Below are positions 20,906 through 32,239 of a stretch of 64,000 nucleotides of DNA, piece by piece. Numbering within the stretch: position 1 is the first letter of the stretch; each line of letters starts with the position of its first letter. The position numbers and the translations under genes are program-made. The notes below the pieces were generated by a model, which was not told the origin of the DNA, did not search any database, and saw nothing but the letters and a program-made list of their open reading frames with translations. Origin of the DNA: Anolis sagrei (taxonomy: Eukaryota > Chordata > Lepidosauria > Squamata > Anolidae); assembly GCF_037176765.1 (NCBI RefSeq), contig NC_090024.1, positions 248,511,953-248,575,952 on the forward strand, in the 5' to 3' direction.

Positions 20906-21620
20906 TCCTGCACCTCAAGAGTCAAAGGAACCTAAACATGGTCAAAGGCTTGTTGAAACAACCATGCCTTCAGTTGTGTATGGAAGGCTTGGAGGGTGGG
21001 GGCTAGCCTGATCAACCTCAGGTGGGCGTTCCAAAGCTGGGGGGCCACCAGCAAGAAGGAAGCCCCCCCCCCTCTCTCTCTCATTCCCATCAACCATACT
21101 TGACATGTAGGTGAGACTGAGAGAAGGTCCTCCCTGGTAGATCGTAGTGTCCGTGCTGGTTCAGAGAAAGAGGTGTGTTTGGAAGGCTTGGAGGGTGGGG
21201 GCTAGCCTGATCAACCTCAGGTGGGCGTTCCAAAGCTGGGGGGCCACCAGCAAGAAGGAAGGCCCTCTCTCTCTCTCTCTCTCATTCCCATCAACCATAC
21301 TTGACATGTAGGTGGGACTGAGAGAAGGGTCTCCCTGGTAGATCGTAGTACCCATGCTGGTTCAGAGAAAGAGGTGCGGTCTCAAAGATAGGTTGGTCCC
21401 GAAGCATATAGGGCTTTGTAGGTAACCACCTGCACCTTGACTTGGGTCCAGAAACTCGTTGGCAGCCAGTGGAGCAGCTTTAATAGGGGCATGGTGTGCT
21501 CCCTGTAACCATTCAAGGTTTCTCAGATGAATGATCTGTTCCAGAGTGTTTACTCAAACAGCAGAAGAGAGAGATCACGTTCCAGGTGCAGCAGTGAAGT
21601 GGGCTGGCTGGCTGGCTGAT
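20906..21620 (-). mobile_element. L2-type LINE fragment, antisense, internally duplicated
   Basis: The minus strand encodes the RT C-terminal region (LLKLLHWLPRVS-like, KVQVVTYKALY). The segment with GGGGGCTAGCCTGATCAACC occurs twice (about 20996 and 21197). It matches 36630-37140 and 53260-53870, so it travels with the gene unit. Confidence 0.65.
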
Positions 21621-21720
21621 GGAGGCATGTCTCATAAGGAATGGAACAAGGAATAGAAGCATAATAAAGAATAATAAATAATCACAAACTTTGCTTATAC
21701 CCCACCACAATCTCCTAGAG

Positions 21721-22040
21721 CAGTGATGGGCAACCTTTTGAGCTTGGTGTGTCAAAAATTTGCCAAAAACCTGAGCATAACTTGGGTGGGGTGTCAACTT
21801 TGAGGGGAAAAACCCCATAATTTTGCAATATTTATAGTTTAAATAAGAAAAATGTATATTCCATGCTGAGTTATGGAGTGAACAATGCTCAAACGTGCAG
21901 ACTTTTACTAATTTAAGAATGGAATTAGATTGGCTTTTCTAAGGTGTACTTCTCTGTATGCGGCCGCATGTGGCCGCGTGTCATCAAAAATAGCCATGCG
22001 TGTCAGTGCTGACACGCGTGTCATAGGTTCACCATCACGG
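21721..22040. mobile_element. hAT-type MITE, 320 bp
   Basis: Ends CAGTGATGGGCAACCTTTT and GGTTCACCATCACGG are imperfect inverted repeats. The 8-bp duplication TCCTAGAG flanks it at 21713-21720 and 22041-22048. It interrupts the older repeat that also hosts the L1 at 8274. No coding. Confidence 0.85.
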
Positions 22041-22074
22041 TCCTAGAGGGACTTGGGGCGGCTCACAAAGCACC

Positions 22075-22670
22075 CAAAGGTTTTATTTATTTGTCATGTC
22101 AGATCAACCAGCCAATTATATTACATTTCTAACAGAAGAAAGCAAACAAACAGACAAAATGCAAAATTTGTGAGTTTGGTAGTTGGTTAAATGTCCTTTG
22201 ACCAGTCTCTGGCCACTTGGAGTGCCTCTGGTGTTGCCGCAAGAAGGTCCTCCATAGTGCATCATGTGGAAGAAGGGCTCAGGGTGCATTGCAGCAGGTG
22301 GTCAGTTGCGTTGGCCAAAGGTGCCAACGCAAAAATATAAAAAGTGCAGAAACAATAACATAAAACAATCACAGCCAACATAAACATCGCACATCACACA
22401 CACACACACACACACACACCGGTTTGTTTATTTATTTATCGAGTCAGGGGCAGCCAAACAGTTGCATTACATTTTTAACAGAACAAACAAACAAACAGAT
22501 GAAACACAAAGTTTGCAAGCTTGGTAGTGGATTCAATGTCCTCTGAGCAGTCTCTGGCCCCTTGGAGTGCTTCTAGTGTTGCCGCAAGGAGGTCCTCCTT
22601 TGTCCATCATGTGGAAGAAGGGCTCAGGGTGCATTGCAGCAGGTGGTCAGTGGTTGGGTCTTCTCCACAC
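22075..22670 (-). mobile_element. Two antisense LINE 3' ends (I/Jockey-like type)
   Basis: 22075-22320 and 22425-22665 each begin with a TTTATTTATTT run and contain GTTAAATGTCC- or TTCAATGTCC-type sequence with GGTCCTCC and GGGCTCAGGGTGCATTGCAG, matching the antisense 3' end at 57025. A (CA)n run sits at 22396-22420 and a C-run near 22679-22692. Confidence 0.55.
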
Positions 22671-22799
22671 TCTTCTCCCCCCCCCCCCCCCAGTTAAGAT
22701 CAGTAAAATATAGCAATAGCTGCAGGTTTAAAACAATAGTAATTAATATCAGTCTTATAAAGTGCTTGGTAACATGATCAATAGGTCCTCAGTTCTATT

Positions 22800-23330
22800 C
22801 ATTAAAGGAATCTAAACATGGTCAAAGCCTTGCCTTCAATTGTGTATGGAAGGCTTGGAAGGGGGCAGGGGGCTGGCCTGATCTCCCTCGGGTGGGCATT
22901 CCAAAGTCAGGGGCCCTCCAACGAGAAGGAAAGCCCCCTCTCTCCCTCATTTATTTATTATTTATTTCTAGTATTGGTACCCCGTCTCTTCTCTACCCTC
23001 GAAGGGGGACTCAGGATATCCAACCGTACTTGACATGTAGGTGGGACTGAGAGGAGGGCCTCCCCAGTAGATCTTAGTGTCCGTGTCAGAGAAAGAGGTG
23101 CGGTCTCAAAGATAGGTTGGACCTGAAGTGTATAGGGCTTTGTAGGTAACCACCTGCACCTTGACTTGGGTCCAGAAACTCACTGGGAGCCAGTGGAGCT
23201 GCTTTAATAGGGGCATGGTGTGCTCCCTATCACCATTCAAGGTCTCTCAAATGGATGATCTGAGAAGAAGAGAAAGTTCCAAGCACAGCAGTGAAGTGGG
23301 ATGGCTGGCTGACTGGCTGATGGAGGCATG
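22800..23330 (-). mobile_element. L2-type LINE fragment, antisense
   Basis: Same antisense L2 tail as 20906-21620 (TAAACATGGTCAAAGCC, TTGTAGGTAACCACCTGCACC, GGCATGGTGTGCTCCC). Truncated and broken by stops. Confidence 0.65.
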
Positions 23331-23845
23331 CCTCATAAACATTCCTCTTGAGCCTTTGGAATGAGTCGCCCTGGACGTGGCCCTCGAGGCCTTTCCATGG
23401 CTCCAGGTTTTGGGGTCCTCTTGGGGATCCCGGGGTTTGAATAGCATGGGGACACCTGCGGACCAGAGGCACTGGTCCTGTCTCTGAGGGTCCCAGTCCC
23501 ACCTCTCAGGAGATTCCAGGGGAACGTCTTCTCCTCCTCCAAAAAGGAACTGCCACGTGGCATATCACAAGGAGCCATAGTGCCCAGGGAATATGGGGTG
23601 GCTATGTAAACAGTTGCGTCTCGTTCTGTCTCGGGATGAGTTCAAATGTTTCCATGGGTCCAAAGGAAGCTGGAGCTTCACTGAGTCCTTGCCCTGGATT
23701 CTGGGGAGGAGTCAAAGCCACCTCCAGCTTTGGTTAATGGGCTCCGAGGATGCATCACGGTGGCCTGAACCCACGTCAGCTCCAGCCGTCCTTTACCCAC
23801 CACAGACCTGAATGGCCAGCCCTTTGCACCAACCGGTCAGTGTGG
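23330..23845 (+). other. WAP gene upstream block (distal part)
   Basis: Non-coding sequence repeated at 38900-39299 and 55010-55235 (CTCAGGAGATTCCAGGGGAAC, GTGGCATATCACAAGGAG). This distal part of the 5' flank has been carried along with the gene duplications. No gene is seen. Confidence 0.6.
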
Positions 23846-24640
23846 GGGTGCCAAAAGGCTGATCTGGCCGGGGTGGTCCATGCCTTGGTCACCTCTAGAT
23901 TGAACTACTGTAATGCGCTCTATGTGGGGCTGCCCTTGAAAACGGCTCAGAAATTCCAACTGGTCCAACGGGCAGCGGCCAGGATGTTAACTGGTGCTCC
24001 TTACAGAGAGAGGTCAACCCTCCTGTTCAAGGAGCTCCACTGGCTGCCGTTTATTTTCCGAGCCCAATTTAAGGTGCAGGTGCTCACCTACAAAGCCCTA
24101 AACGGTTTGGGACCACCCTACCTGAGTGACCACATCTCCGTGTATGAACCCAGGCGTTCACTTTGTTCATCCGGAGAGGCCCTGCTTGCGATCCCGCCTG
24201 CGTCGCAGGCACGTTTGGTGGGGATGCGAGACAGGGCCTTTTCTGTGGTGCCCCCCGACTCTGGAACGCCCTCCCCAAAGATCTTAGACAGGCCCCTACA
24301 TTGGCAGTCTTCAGAAAGAACTTGAAGACCTGGCTGTTCCGATGTGCCTTCCCAGAATAGGAAATCCCCAATAACAAGTCCCACAAGCACTTTATTAGAA
24401 TTGAGATTGCTGCACACTGCACACTGGACTTGTCCTCTAATCCTTACATATTACCTGTCACATCAGCACTTTTAACCTTGTACCCATAACTCTGGCCCGG
24501 CCCAGTTTTATTGCGTCTTGGTGTATTGTTTTATTGCTTGTTGTCTAATATTGCTTTAACTGTTTTTAAATTGCTTAGGTTGTGTATTGTTATGTTGTGT
24601 TTTGAGGCCTTCGGGAGATGCTAGCGGGGTACAAATAAAG

Positions 24641-24677
<37 letters not shown>
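23845..24677 (+). mobile_element. L2-type LINE 3' end, sense, with (ATA)n tail
   Basis: Encodes the RT C-terminus: VVHALVTSRLNYCNALYVGL, RAAARMLTGAPYRERSTLLF, LHWLPFIFRAQFKVQVLTYK. It ends in a 3' UTR and an ATA microsatellite at 24634-24677. The reading frame is open for about 190 codons, so this copy is fairly young, but it is 5'-truncated. Confidence 0.75.
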
Positions 24678-24681
<4 letters not shown>

Positions 24682-25094
24682 GTGTGCGATGCTCTTGCAG
24701 AAGGCTTGCAGCCAGGATCCTTGTTTGGATTTGGAGGGACCTTGGCACGCAGGTTGGGATGTCCTGCCAACGGATAAAGGGAGAACACTGCGTTTTGGGG
24801 CAATCAGTCCAGCACAATCTCTGGAAGGAGGAATCTACCATGAAAGGTCTCCTTTTGCAGTGGTAGAACTGGGATAGAGTGCTCCTTTTTTGGCTCTGTA
24901 TAATTTGAATTGGTTTTTATGGGTTCATCGCCTGAGGAGCCTTTCTGGACTGGGCAGCAATAGAGAAGTGCATTCAATGCATAATAGTCTTGTGGAAAAG
25001 TTCTAAGTGAAGTCATCCCTGCTTAGTCTTTGTGTGGGAGACCCTTAGTTTGGAGTAGTGCAGATTAGCTGCCCTTTGAAGGTGGAAATACCCT

Positions 25095-25215
25095 GAAAGC
25101 ATCACCCCACCTGGTCTTGGAAGCTAAGCAGTGCCAACCCAGGTTAGTGCTTGGATGGGAAACGGTCAAGGAATTACAGGTGCTGTTATAGCTCTGTTTC
25201 AAAATGCACAGGGTC
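25095..25215 (+). mobile_element. 5S-rRNA-derived SINE fragment
   Basis: GTCTTGGAAGCTAAGCAG, then GGTTAGTGCTTGGATGGGAA and a GGTGCTGT end, follows the internal promoter half of 5S rRNA. It is too diverged and incomplete to be a 5S gene. Confidence 0.65.
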
Positions 25216-25229
25216 TCTATAACTCAACA

Positions 25230-25400
25230 GGCACAGGTTGATCTTGGAAGCCAAGCAGGCTCTGCTCTGGAACATACTTGGATAGGAGACCGCCAAAGAG
25301 TTCTGACTGGCTTGGGCTCTGCTCCAGGGGAAGGGACTGACAAACCCCAAGGAAACCCTATAGAATGTAAGAGGTTGCCATAAGTCATTAGGGGATGAGG
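25230..25400 (+). mobile_element. 5S-rRNA-derived SINE with 3' body
   Basis: GATCTTGGAAGCCAAGCAGG and CTTGGATAGGAGACCGCC are 5S-like. They are followed by a body (CTGGCTTGGGCTCTGCTCCA, ACAAACCCCAAGGAAACCC) and a GCCATAAGTCA tail. Confidence 0.65.
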
Positions 25401-25794
25401 GCACATAAACCCAAAAGACCTGAGTGTGGACCCTTCTCCCCAAATGCTGCAGGCTAGACCCTCCAGACCCATGAATGGGGTGCCTGTTTGTACCACTGCT
25501 CCCTTTGCTGGTGGGGGGTTCTGGGAGGGGTGGGCAGTCCACATCAGAAGGAACATTCCACACCCAGAAGGACTGGCGAGGAGTCCCAGCTGCTGCAGTG
25601 TCTGTTTGAGAGGAAGGAAATGGCAAGAGGACCTCTGCTCTGAGGATTCCTGGCCCAAGGAGAGTTCATGGGGTCCACAGCGGTCAACAGAGAGTTCTGA
25701 ACTTGGTCCCTCCCTCCACTCCAAATACTACAGTAGCCTCCAGAAAACTACAAAATTCATAGGGCCTCAAGGAGTTGACAGGCACCTTGAAGGC

Positions 25795-25970
25795 ACAGGT
25801 TGATCTTGGAAGCTAAGCAGGCTCAGCTCTGGAACGTACTTGGAGAGGAGACTGCCAATGAGTTCCGGCTGGCTTGGGCTCCATTCCAGGGGAAGGAACT
25901 GACAAACCCCAAGGAAACCCTATACAATGTGGTTGGTTGCCATAAGCCATCAGGGGACGAGGACACACAT
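25795..25970 (+). mobile_element. 5S-rRNA-derived SINE, third copy
   Basis: Same layout as 25230-25400: GATCTTGGAAGCTAAGCAGG, CTTGGAGAGGAGACTGCC, the ACAAACCCCAAGGAAACCC body and a GCCATAAGCCA tail. The CR1 copy begins directly after. Confidence 0.65.
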
Positions 25971-26498
25971 CTGAAATATTGTGTCCAATTCTGGGCACCA
26001 CAATTCAAGAGAGATATTGACAAGCTGGAAAGTGTCCAGAGGAGGGCGACTAAAATGATCAAGGGTCTGGAGAACAAGCCCTATGAGGAGCGGCTTAGGG
26101 AACTGGGCATGTTTAGCCTGAAGAAGAGAAGGCTGAGAGGAGATATGATAGCCATGTATAAATATGTGAGAGGAAGCCACAGGGAGGAGGGAGAAAGCTT
26201 GTTTTCTGCTTCCTTGGAGACTAGGACGCAATGGAACAATGGCTTCAAACTACAAGAGAGGAGATTCCATCTGAACATTAGGAAGAACTTCCTGACTGTG
26301 AGAGCCGTTCAGCAGTGGAACTCTCTGCCCCGGAGTGTGGTGGAGGCTCCTTCTTTGGAAGCTTTTAAGCAGAGGCTGGATGGCCATTTGTCAGGGGTGA
26401 TTTGAATGCAATATTCCTGCTTCTTGGCAGGGGGTTGGACTGGATGGCCCATGAGGTCTCTTCCAACTCTATGATTCTATGATTCTATGATTCTATGA
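25971..26498 (+). mobile_element. CR1 LINE 3' end
   Basis: The + strand encodes the classical CR1 ORF2 C-terminus ([71 protein letters not shown]). It ends in the ATTCTATG octamer repeats at 26465-26498. Open over about 140 codons; 5'-truncated. Confidence 0.9.
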
Positions 26499-26907
26499 CA
26501 CATAAACCCAAAAGACCTGAGTTGGTCCTTTCTCCCCAAATGCTGGAGGCGAGACCTTCCAGAGCCATGAGTGGGGTGCCAGTTTGGACTGCTGCTTCCT
26601 TTACTGGTGGGGGGTCCTAGAGGGGCAGTCCTCAAGCAGATGGCCTTGGTCCCTTTCTCCAAACACTGCAAGCTAGAACTCCCTCCGCATTTGCCGTGGC
26701 ATCACCTGAAGAGCCTTTCCCTTCTCCAGGAAGAGAATCTTGGATGGGAAGCCTTCTTCCTTGTGCCATTCATCATCATTCCTGTTGACACCCATTGGTC
26801 ATCTCACCCATGTTTCCAGCCACAAAGACTCTTCATAAGGCAGTGTTTGTGCTTTGTTCCCTGTTAAGCGTCATGGGTTTGGTTGCCCAGTTTCTCTTGG
26901 GAGGGGA

Positions 26908-26913
26908 TATAAA
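26908..26913 (+). promoter_or_regulatory. TATA box of WAP gene C
   Basis: TATAAA in the context GAGGGGATATAAAGAGAGG, the same context as the TATA box of gene E at 60613. It lies 163 bp upstream of the ATG here but only 47 bp upstream in gene E, because of an insertion in between. Confidence 0.7.
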
Positions 26914-26932
26914 GAGAGGAGGTGGGCAGAGC

Positions 26933-27049
26933 TTATTAATATTTCTATTTAAAACATTGGTATCCCTCCCTTCTCACCCCGAAGGGAAATCAGGGCGGAG
27001 CACAGAATATATACGGCAAACATAAACATCAAAAAATTTATCTCAGCAT
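26933..27049. mobile_element. Repeat insertion between TATA box and start codon of gene C
   Basis: Gene E reads GGGCAGAGCTGGAGCTTCAC continuously. Gene C is split after GGGCAGAGCT by about 115 bp containing the squamate repeat core CCCTTCTCACCCCGAAGG and CAGGGCGG, then resumes with GAGCTTCACGGG. It therefore lies in the 5' UTR or at the start site. The repeat family is not named. Confidence 0.7.
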
Positions 27050-27075
27050 TAGAGCTTCACGGGTCTTGCCTCACC

Positions 27076-27160
27076 ATGAAGTCCTCAACTGGCTTCATCC
27101 TCATCCTCCTCCTCGCTCTCCTGGCCCTCTCTGAAGTAACACACGCTGCCTCTCGGAAAG
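27076..27160 (+). CDS. WAP gene C, exon 1 (signal peptide)
   Basis: The ATG at 27076 sits in CTCACCATGA and opens 28 codons, MKSSTGFILILLLALL then ALSEVTHAASRK. The last codon is split (phase 1) at a GTGAGT donor at 27161. This is a typical secretory signal: a Lys near the start, a Leu/Ile core and likely cleavage after THA. Joined in phase to exon 2 at 33750 it would give a peptide of about 74 residues. A TATA box lies upstream. Pairing with exon 2 of C is inferred from order, strand and phase; splicing to exon 2 of D is also possible. Confidence 0.82.
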
Positions 27161-28120
27161 GTGAGTGGTACCTGGCAATCCTCCTGAAGACACCTCTGGT
27201 CCCATTCCAGGTAAGGCCTTGCTTCTCATACCTGCACGCTCTGGGCTGACCTCCTTCATCTGACCCTTCAGGTCCCTCCAGGCCCAGAGACCAGACCACA
27301 GCCTGGCAGAATGGGCCTGGTCCTGGAGGCCAAGAGGCCCCACTGGCCATCATCCCGTTAGCGCAAGCAAAAGTATCGCAGAAGCTAAGAATAATGTACT
27401 CTGGAGTCACCGATAAAAAGCAGGTTTCAGCTTTACTTGAGCAGTTCATAAATCCAACACACACCATCAGCAAAGAGACGTGGAGAAAAACAAAGCGAAA
27501 GAGATAGGCACTAAAGACAAACTGCAGCTGGAAAGGCGTTATCTCTGACACTCCCTAATTCTTCACACAGCAAGAACTCAGGGTCACATTCTCACAGCTT
27601 GATTCATTTGCTGTTTAACTCTTCTGTGTAAACATACATCCTGGCCATACAAATCTATTACAATCACTATTCTCCTACATAAAATTACATTTAAACATAC
27701 ATCATACATGAAATACACACACATTCCTGGGCATCAGGAGTGGTTGCCCCTCTGCTTCCTGCCAAGGCCATCCCACCCACTCATGCCTGCCAGCTGCAGC
27801 CCTGGGTTGTCTCAGGAAACACGTCCAACTTGGACACAGAAGGACCTCATTGAAAAAGTGCTGCAGAGGGCACCACGCTCTTGCCTTGTCAGAACCAGGT
27901 AACAGTAGAAGAACACAACACACATGCGCTCCATTGGCTCAATCGCCCTTTTCATGGTCTTTCCTCCATTTGGGGTATAGTCAAAAAGTTCCTAGTCCCC
28001 ATGAGAATGGCCTATTTTAAGTTGGGTCATGAAGGGTTTGTGTCCCTGGAAGTGTGTGGCTTGTGATTTTGCGATACGAAATCCAGCATAGAGATCTCGT
28101 TTGCTGTGACATACTCTGCT
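27161..28120 (+). other. Intron 1 of gene C, proximal part
   Basis: Matches the start of intron 1 of gene E (60747 on), for example GGGCATCAGGAGTG and GGTTGTCTCAGGAAA. It differs by an insertion of about 370 bp (27357-27726) of unassigned sequence. No coding sequence is recognised. Confidence 0.6.
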
Positions 28121-28128
28121 TTTGTGTC

Positions 28129-28162
<34 letters not shown>

Positions 28163-28290
28163 TATTTATACCCCACCACCATCTCCCCAAGGGGACTCGG
28201 GGCGGTTTACATGAGGCCGAGCCCACAATTCATACATCAGTAAATCAACACAGCAATAGAACAAGGAAAATAAGAAATAAAAATAAAAAA
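28129..28290. repeat. (ATA)n microsatellite and squamate LINE-tail repeat
   Basis: ATA units at 28129-28159 are followed by TTTATACCCCACCACCATC and GGGGACTCGGGGCGG, the repeat core seen throughout the window. Confidence 0.6.
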
Positions 28291-29960
28291 TGCAATACAA
28301 AGCCATTGAAGAGATCAAGAGAAGGTGGCGAGACTATACAGAAGATCTGTATAGGAAGGATAATAATATCGAGGATAGTTTTGAAGGTGTGGTGAATGAA
28401 TTAGAACCAGACATCCTGAGGAGTGAGGTGGAATGGGCGTTGAGAAGCATTGCTAACAACAAGGCAGCAGGAGACGACGGGATCCCAGCTGAACTGTTCA
28501 AAATCTTGAAAGATGATGCTGTCAAGGTGATGCATGCCATATGCCAGCAAATATGGAAAACACCAGAATGGCCATCAGACTGGAAAAAAATCAACTTCTA
28601 TCCCCATACCAAAAAAGGGAAATGCGAAAGACTGCTCCAACTTCCGTACAGTGGCCCTTATTTCTCATCATGCCAGTAAGGTAATGCTCAAGATCCTGCA
28701 AGGAAGAAGACTCCAGCAAGACATGGAGCGAGAGTTGCCAGATGTTCAAGCTGGGTTTAGAAAAGGCAGAGGAACGAGAGACCCGATGGCCAATATCTGG
28801 ATGCTGGAGAATGGAGAAAGGCGGGGAGTTTCAGAAAAACATCTACTTCTGCTTCATTGACTATTCTAAAGCCTTTGACTGTGTGGATTATCATAAATTG
28901 TGGCAAGTTCTGGGTGGGATGGGCATCCCAAGTGTCACCTTCCCTCTCTCCTGAGGAATTTGTACAAGGACCAAGGAGCAACAGTCAGAACTGACCACGG
29001 AACAGGAGACGGGTTCAAGGTTGGGAAAGGCGTACGGCAAGGCTGCAACCTCTCCCCCAACCTATTCCACTTGTATGCAGAACACATCATGCGAGGATGT
29101 GCGGGGCTTGAGGAAGGCAAGGCTGGGGTGAAAATTGCTGGAAGAAACATTAACAACCTCAGATATGCAGATGATACCACTCTGATGGCCGAAAGCGAGG
29201 AGGAGCTGAGGAGTCTTCTCATCAAGGTGAAAGGAGAAAGCGCAAAAGCCGGGTTGCAGCTAAACATCAAAAAAACCAAGATTATGGCAACAAGAATGAT
29301 TGACAACTGGGAAATAGAGGGAGAAAATGTGGAGGCCATGACAGGGTTTGTATTTCTAGGTGCAAAGATGAGTGCAGATGCAGACTGTGGCCAGGAAATC
29401 AGGAGACGCTTCCTTCTTGGGAGGAGAGCAAGGTCCAGTCTCGATAAAATAGTAAAGAGCAGAGACATCAGACTGGCAACCAAGATCCATTGCCTAGTCC
29501 AAGCCATGGTCTTCCCTGTAGTCACCTACGGAGGTGAGAGCTGGACTAGAAGGAAGACTGAGCGAAGGAAGAGAGGCGCTTTTGAGCTGTGGTGTTGGAG
29601 GAAAGTTCTGAGAGAGCCTTGGACTGCGAGAAGATCCAACCAGTCCATCCCCCAGGAAAGAAAGCCCGACTAAAGCTCATTGGAGGGAAGGAGACGAGAG
29701 ACAAAGCTGAAGTACTTTGGCCACATCAGGAGGAGACAGCAAAGCCTGGAGAAGGGAATGATGCTGGGGAAAGTGGAAGGAAAAAGGAAGAGGGGCCGAC
29801 CAAGGGCAAGATGGATGGACTGCATCCTTGAAGGGACTGGACTGACCTTGAAGGAGACCCTGGGGGTGGTGACGGCTGACAGGGAGCTCTGGCGTGGGCT
29901 GGTCCATGAGGTCACGAAGAGTCGGAGACGACTGAACGAATGAACAACAACACAAAGCCA
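28290..29960 (+). mobile_element. BovB (RTE clade) LINE, 5'-truncated
   Basis: Across several frames the + strand encodes the BovB RT: NNKAAGDDGIPAELFK, ELPDVQAGFRKGRGTRD, FCFIDYSKAFDCVDYHKLW, VRQGCNLSPNLFHLYAEHIM and the catalytic NNLRYADDTTLMAESEEEL. Then come MVFPVVTYGGESW and AFELWCWRKVL, and the tail GAACGAATGAACAACAACA. It is broken by at least three frame changes and lacks the endonuclease. Lies in intron 1 of gene C. Confidence 0.88.
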
Positions 29961-30181
29961 TTATAAATAACACATCAGCAAAGCAAGACATTTCAGAATA
30001 CAAGGATCCAGCACTAAAGGCAGGGCCAAATCTAATAGATTAAGAATGTAAAGCACTGGGCGTGAGCAGCAGCAATGGCATGAATCAGAACAGGGGTGTT
30101 GAGAGGGCAAAGTAGGGTTGATTGACCCAACAGGTAGCACAAAGTGCTTCAGAGGACATTTTGCAGAACATTGCTCAGAAC

Positions 30182-32190
30182 AGGGCGTTATTGTTTATTC
30201 AGGGAAGGCACATTGGAACAGCCAAGTTTTCAAGCTCCCCCTAAAGACTGCCAATTGGAGGCTTGCCTAACATCCTTGGGGAGCGAGTTCCAGAGTCGAG
30301 GGGCCACCATAGAAAAGGCCCTCTCCCTCATCCCTACCAGGGGGTGGGAGCGAGAGCAGGGCCTCTCCGGACAATCGAAGAGATTTGCGTGGGTTCGTAG
30401 ACAAAAATGTGGTCATGCAGGTAGGCAGGTCCCAAACAGTTCAGGGCTTTGTAGGTAAGAACGTACACCTTGAATTGGGACCGGAAAATGAATGGCAGCC
30501 AGTGGAACTCCTTAAACAGGAGGGTTGACCGCTCCCTGTAATTTGCACCAGTTATCAATCCAGCTCAATTTAGAATAAAACTCAATTTCAGGCAAAATTG
30601 AGGGGCCGACCAAGGGCAAGATGGATGGATGGCATCCTTGAAGTGACTGGACTGACCTTGAAGGAGCTGGGGGTGGTGACGGCCGACAGGGAGCTCTGGC
30701 GTGGGCTGGTCCATGAGGTCACGAAGAGTTGGAGACGACTGAACGAATGAACAACAACAACATCAATCCAGCTGCCGCCCGTTGGACAATTGAACTATCC
30801 AGGCTGTCTTCAAGGGCAGCCCCACGTAGAGTGCATTACAGTAGTCCAATCTGAAGGTGACTAAAGCGTGGACCACCCTGGCCAGATCCTCCTTCACCAG
30901 GTATGGTCGCAGTTGGTGCACGAGTTTTAGTCGTGCAAAGGCCCTCCCAACCACCGCCAACGCCTGAGCTTCAAGCGTTAGCGATGAGTCCAGGAGGACA
31001 CCCAAGCTGCGAACCTGTGACTTCAAGGGGAGTGCGACCCCGTCCAGCACAGGTTGCCACCCTATACCCTGATCCGGCTTACGATCGACCTGGAGGACCT
31101 CTGTCTTGTCGGGATTGATCCTCAGCTTATTCGTCCTCATCCAGACCGTCACAGCGGCCAGGCACTTGTCCAGGACCCAGGCTGCGGACCTGTGACTTCA
31201 GGGGGAGTGTGACCCCATCCAGCATAGGTTGCCTCCTTTTACCCCGGTCTGGTTTACGATTGACCAGAAGGACCTCTGTCTTGTTGGGTTTAATCTTCAG
31301 CTTGTTCGTCCTCATCCAGACAACCACAGCGGCCAAGCACTCGTCCAGCCCCCGAGGGGCTTCCTTGGAATTAGGTGGAAAGGAGTAGTAGAGTGGGCAT
31401 CATCTGCATAGAGATGGCACCCAACTCCAAAACTCCAGATGAACTCTCCCAGCAGTTTCACATAGATGTTAAAAAGCATGGGGGACAGAATGGAACCTTG
31501 CAGGACCCCACAGGTCAAAGGCCAGGGGTCCGAGCAGGTGTCTCCCAGCTTCACGATCTGGGAATGACCCTCCAGGAAAGACTGGAGCTACAGCAGACCT
31601 TTCCTGGAGAGCCAACCCAGAAGGAAACCATGGTCGATGGTATCGAAAGCCGCTGAGATGTCCAAGAGAACCAGCAGGGTCACACTCCCACTGTCCAGCT
31701 CCCTGTGGAGGTCATCCAGCTAGGCGACCAAAGCCATCTCCATGTTGTGACCAGGCCTAAACCCAGACTGTGACTGGTCCAGATCATGGGTGTCCTCCAG
31801 GAATCCCTGGAGCGGAGAGGCGACCACCTGCTCCAGCACCTTGCCCTAAAAAGTGAGGTTAGAGATCGGTCTGTAGTTGCTTAAAACCGTAGGGTCAAGG
31901 GTGGTCTTCTTCAGGAGTGGTCTCAACACCGCTTGTTTCAGACCAGATGGAAATGTCTCCTGCTCCAGTGAAGCATTGATGAGCAACACAAACCAATCTA
32001 TCAACCTGCCTCTGGCTGATTTAATTAGTCAAGAAGGGCAAGGGTCCGGAGCCAACGTGGTCGCCCTCACAGCCCCAAGGACCCTCTCCACGTCCTCAGG
32101 ACAAACAAGCAGGAAAGAATCCCACAAAACCGGACCGACACATGCCCCCAAAGTTGCCCGTCCCCCAAACAGTCCTTTCTCCTAGAGAAA
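30182..32190 (-). mobile_element. L2-type LINE, long antisense fragment
   Basis: The minus strand encodes RT pieces: GVLQGSILSPMLFNIYVKLL, CHLYADDAH, VWMRTNKLKIKPNKTEVLLV, LTLEAQALAVVGRAFARLKL and LDYCNALYVGLPLKT. It is broken by stops, and a stretch of about 185 bp is duplicated (30960-31165 and 31140-31340). A BovB tail (30596-30770) interrupts it. Confidence 0.8.
30596..30770 (+). mobile_element. BovB LINE 3' tip inserted in L2
   Basis: GGGGCCGACCAAGGGCAAG and GAACGAATGAACAACAACAA match the last 170 bases of the BovB copy at 29790-29955. A short duplication (ATCAATCCAGCT) flanks it, at about 30554 and 30761. Confidence 0.75.
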
Positions 32191-32239
32191 GGGGAGGATG
32201 GGCAGGAAGAGAAATGTCCCTCAAGGCAGGCATGTACCT

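Larger units (their letters stand above)
24678..26907 (+). other. Upstream region of WAP gene C
   Basis: Non-coding sequence paralogous to the 5' flank of gene E (56640-56870 and 58450-60610) and to 40100-40320. It holds three 5S-derived SINE segments and a CR1 copy. Open frames within it are short or belong to CR1. No regulatory element can be named apart from the TATA box just downstream. Confidence 0.6.

Noticed and set aside
25095-25400. A possible functional 5S rRNA gene
   Set aside because: Only internal parts of 5S are present, with many differences and a SINE body attached.
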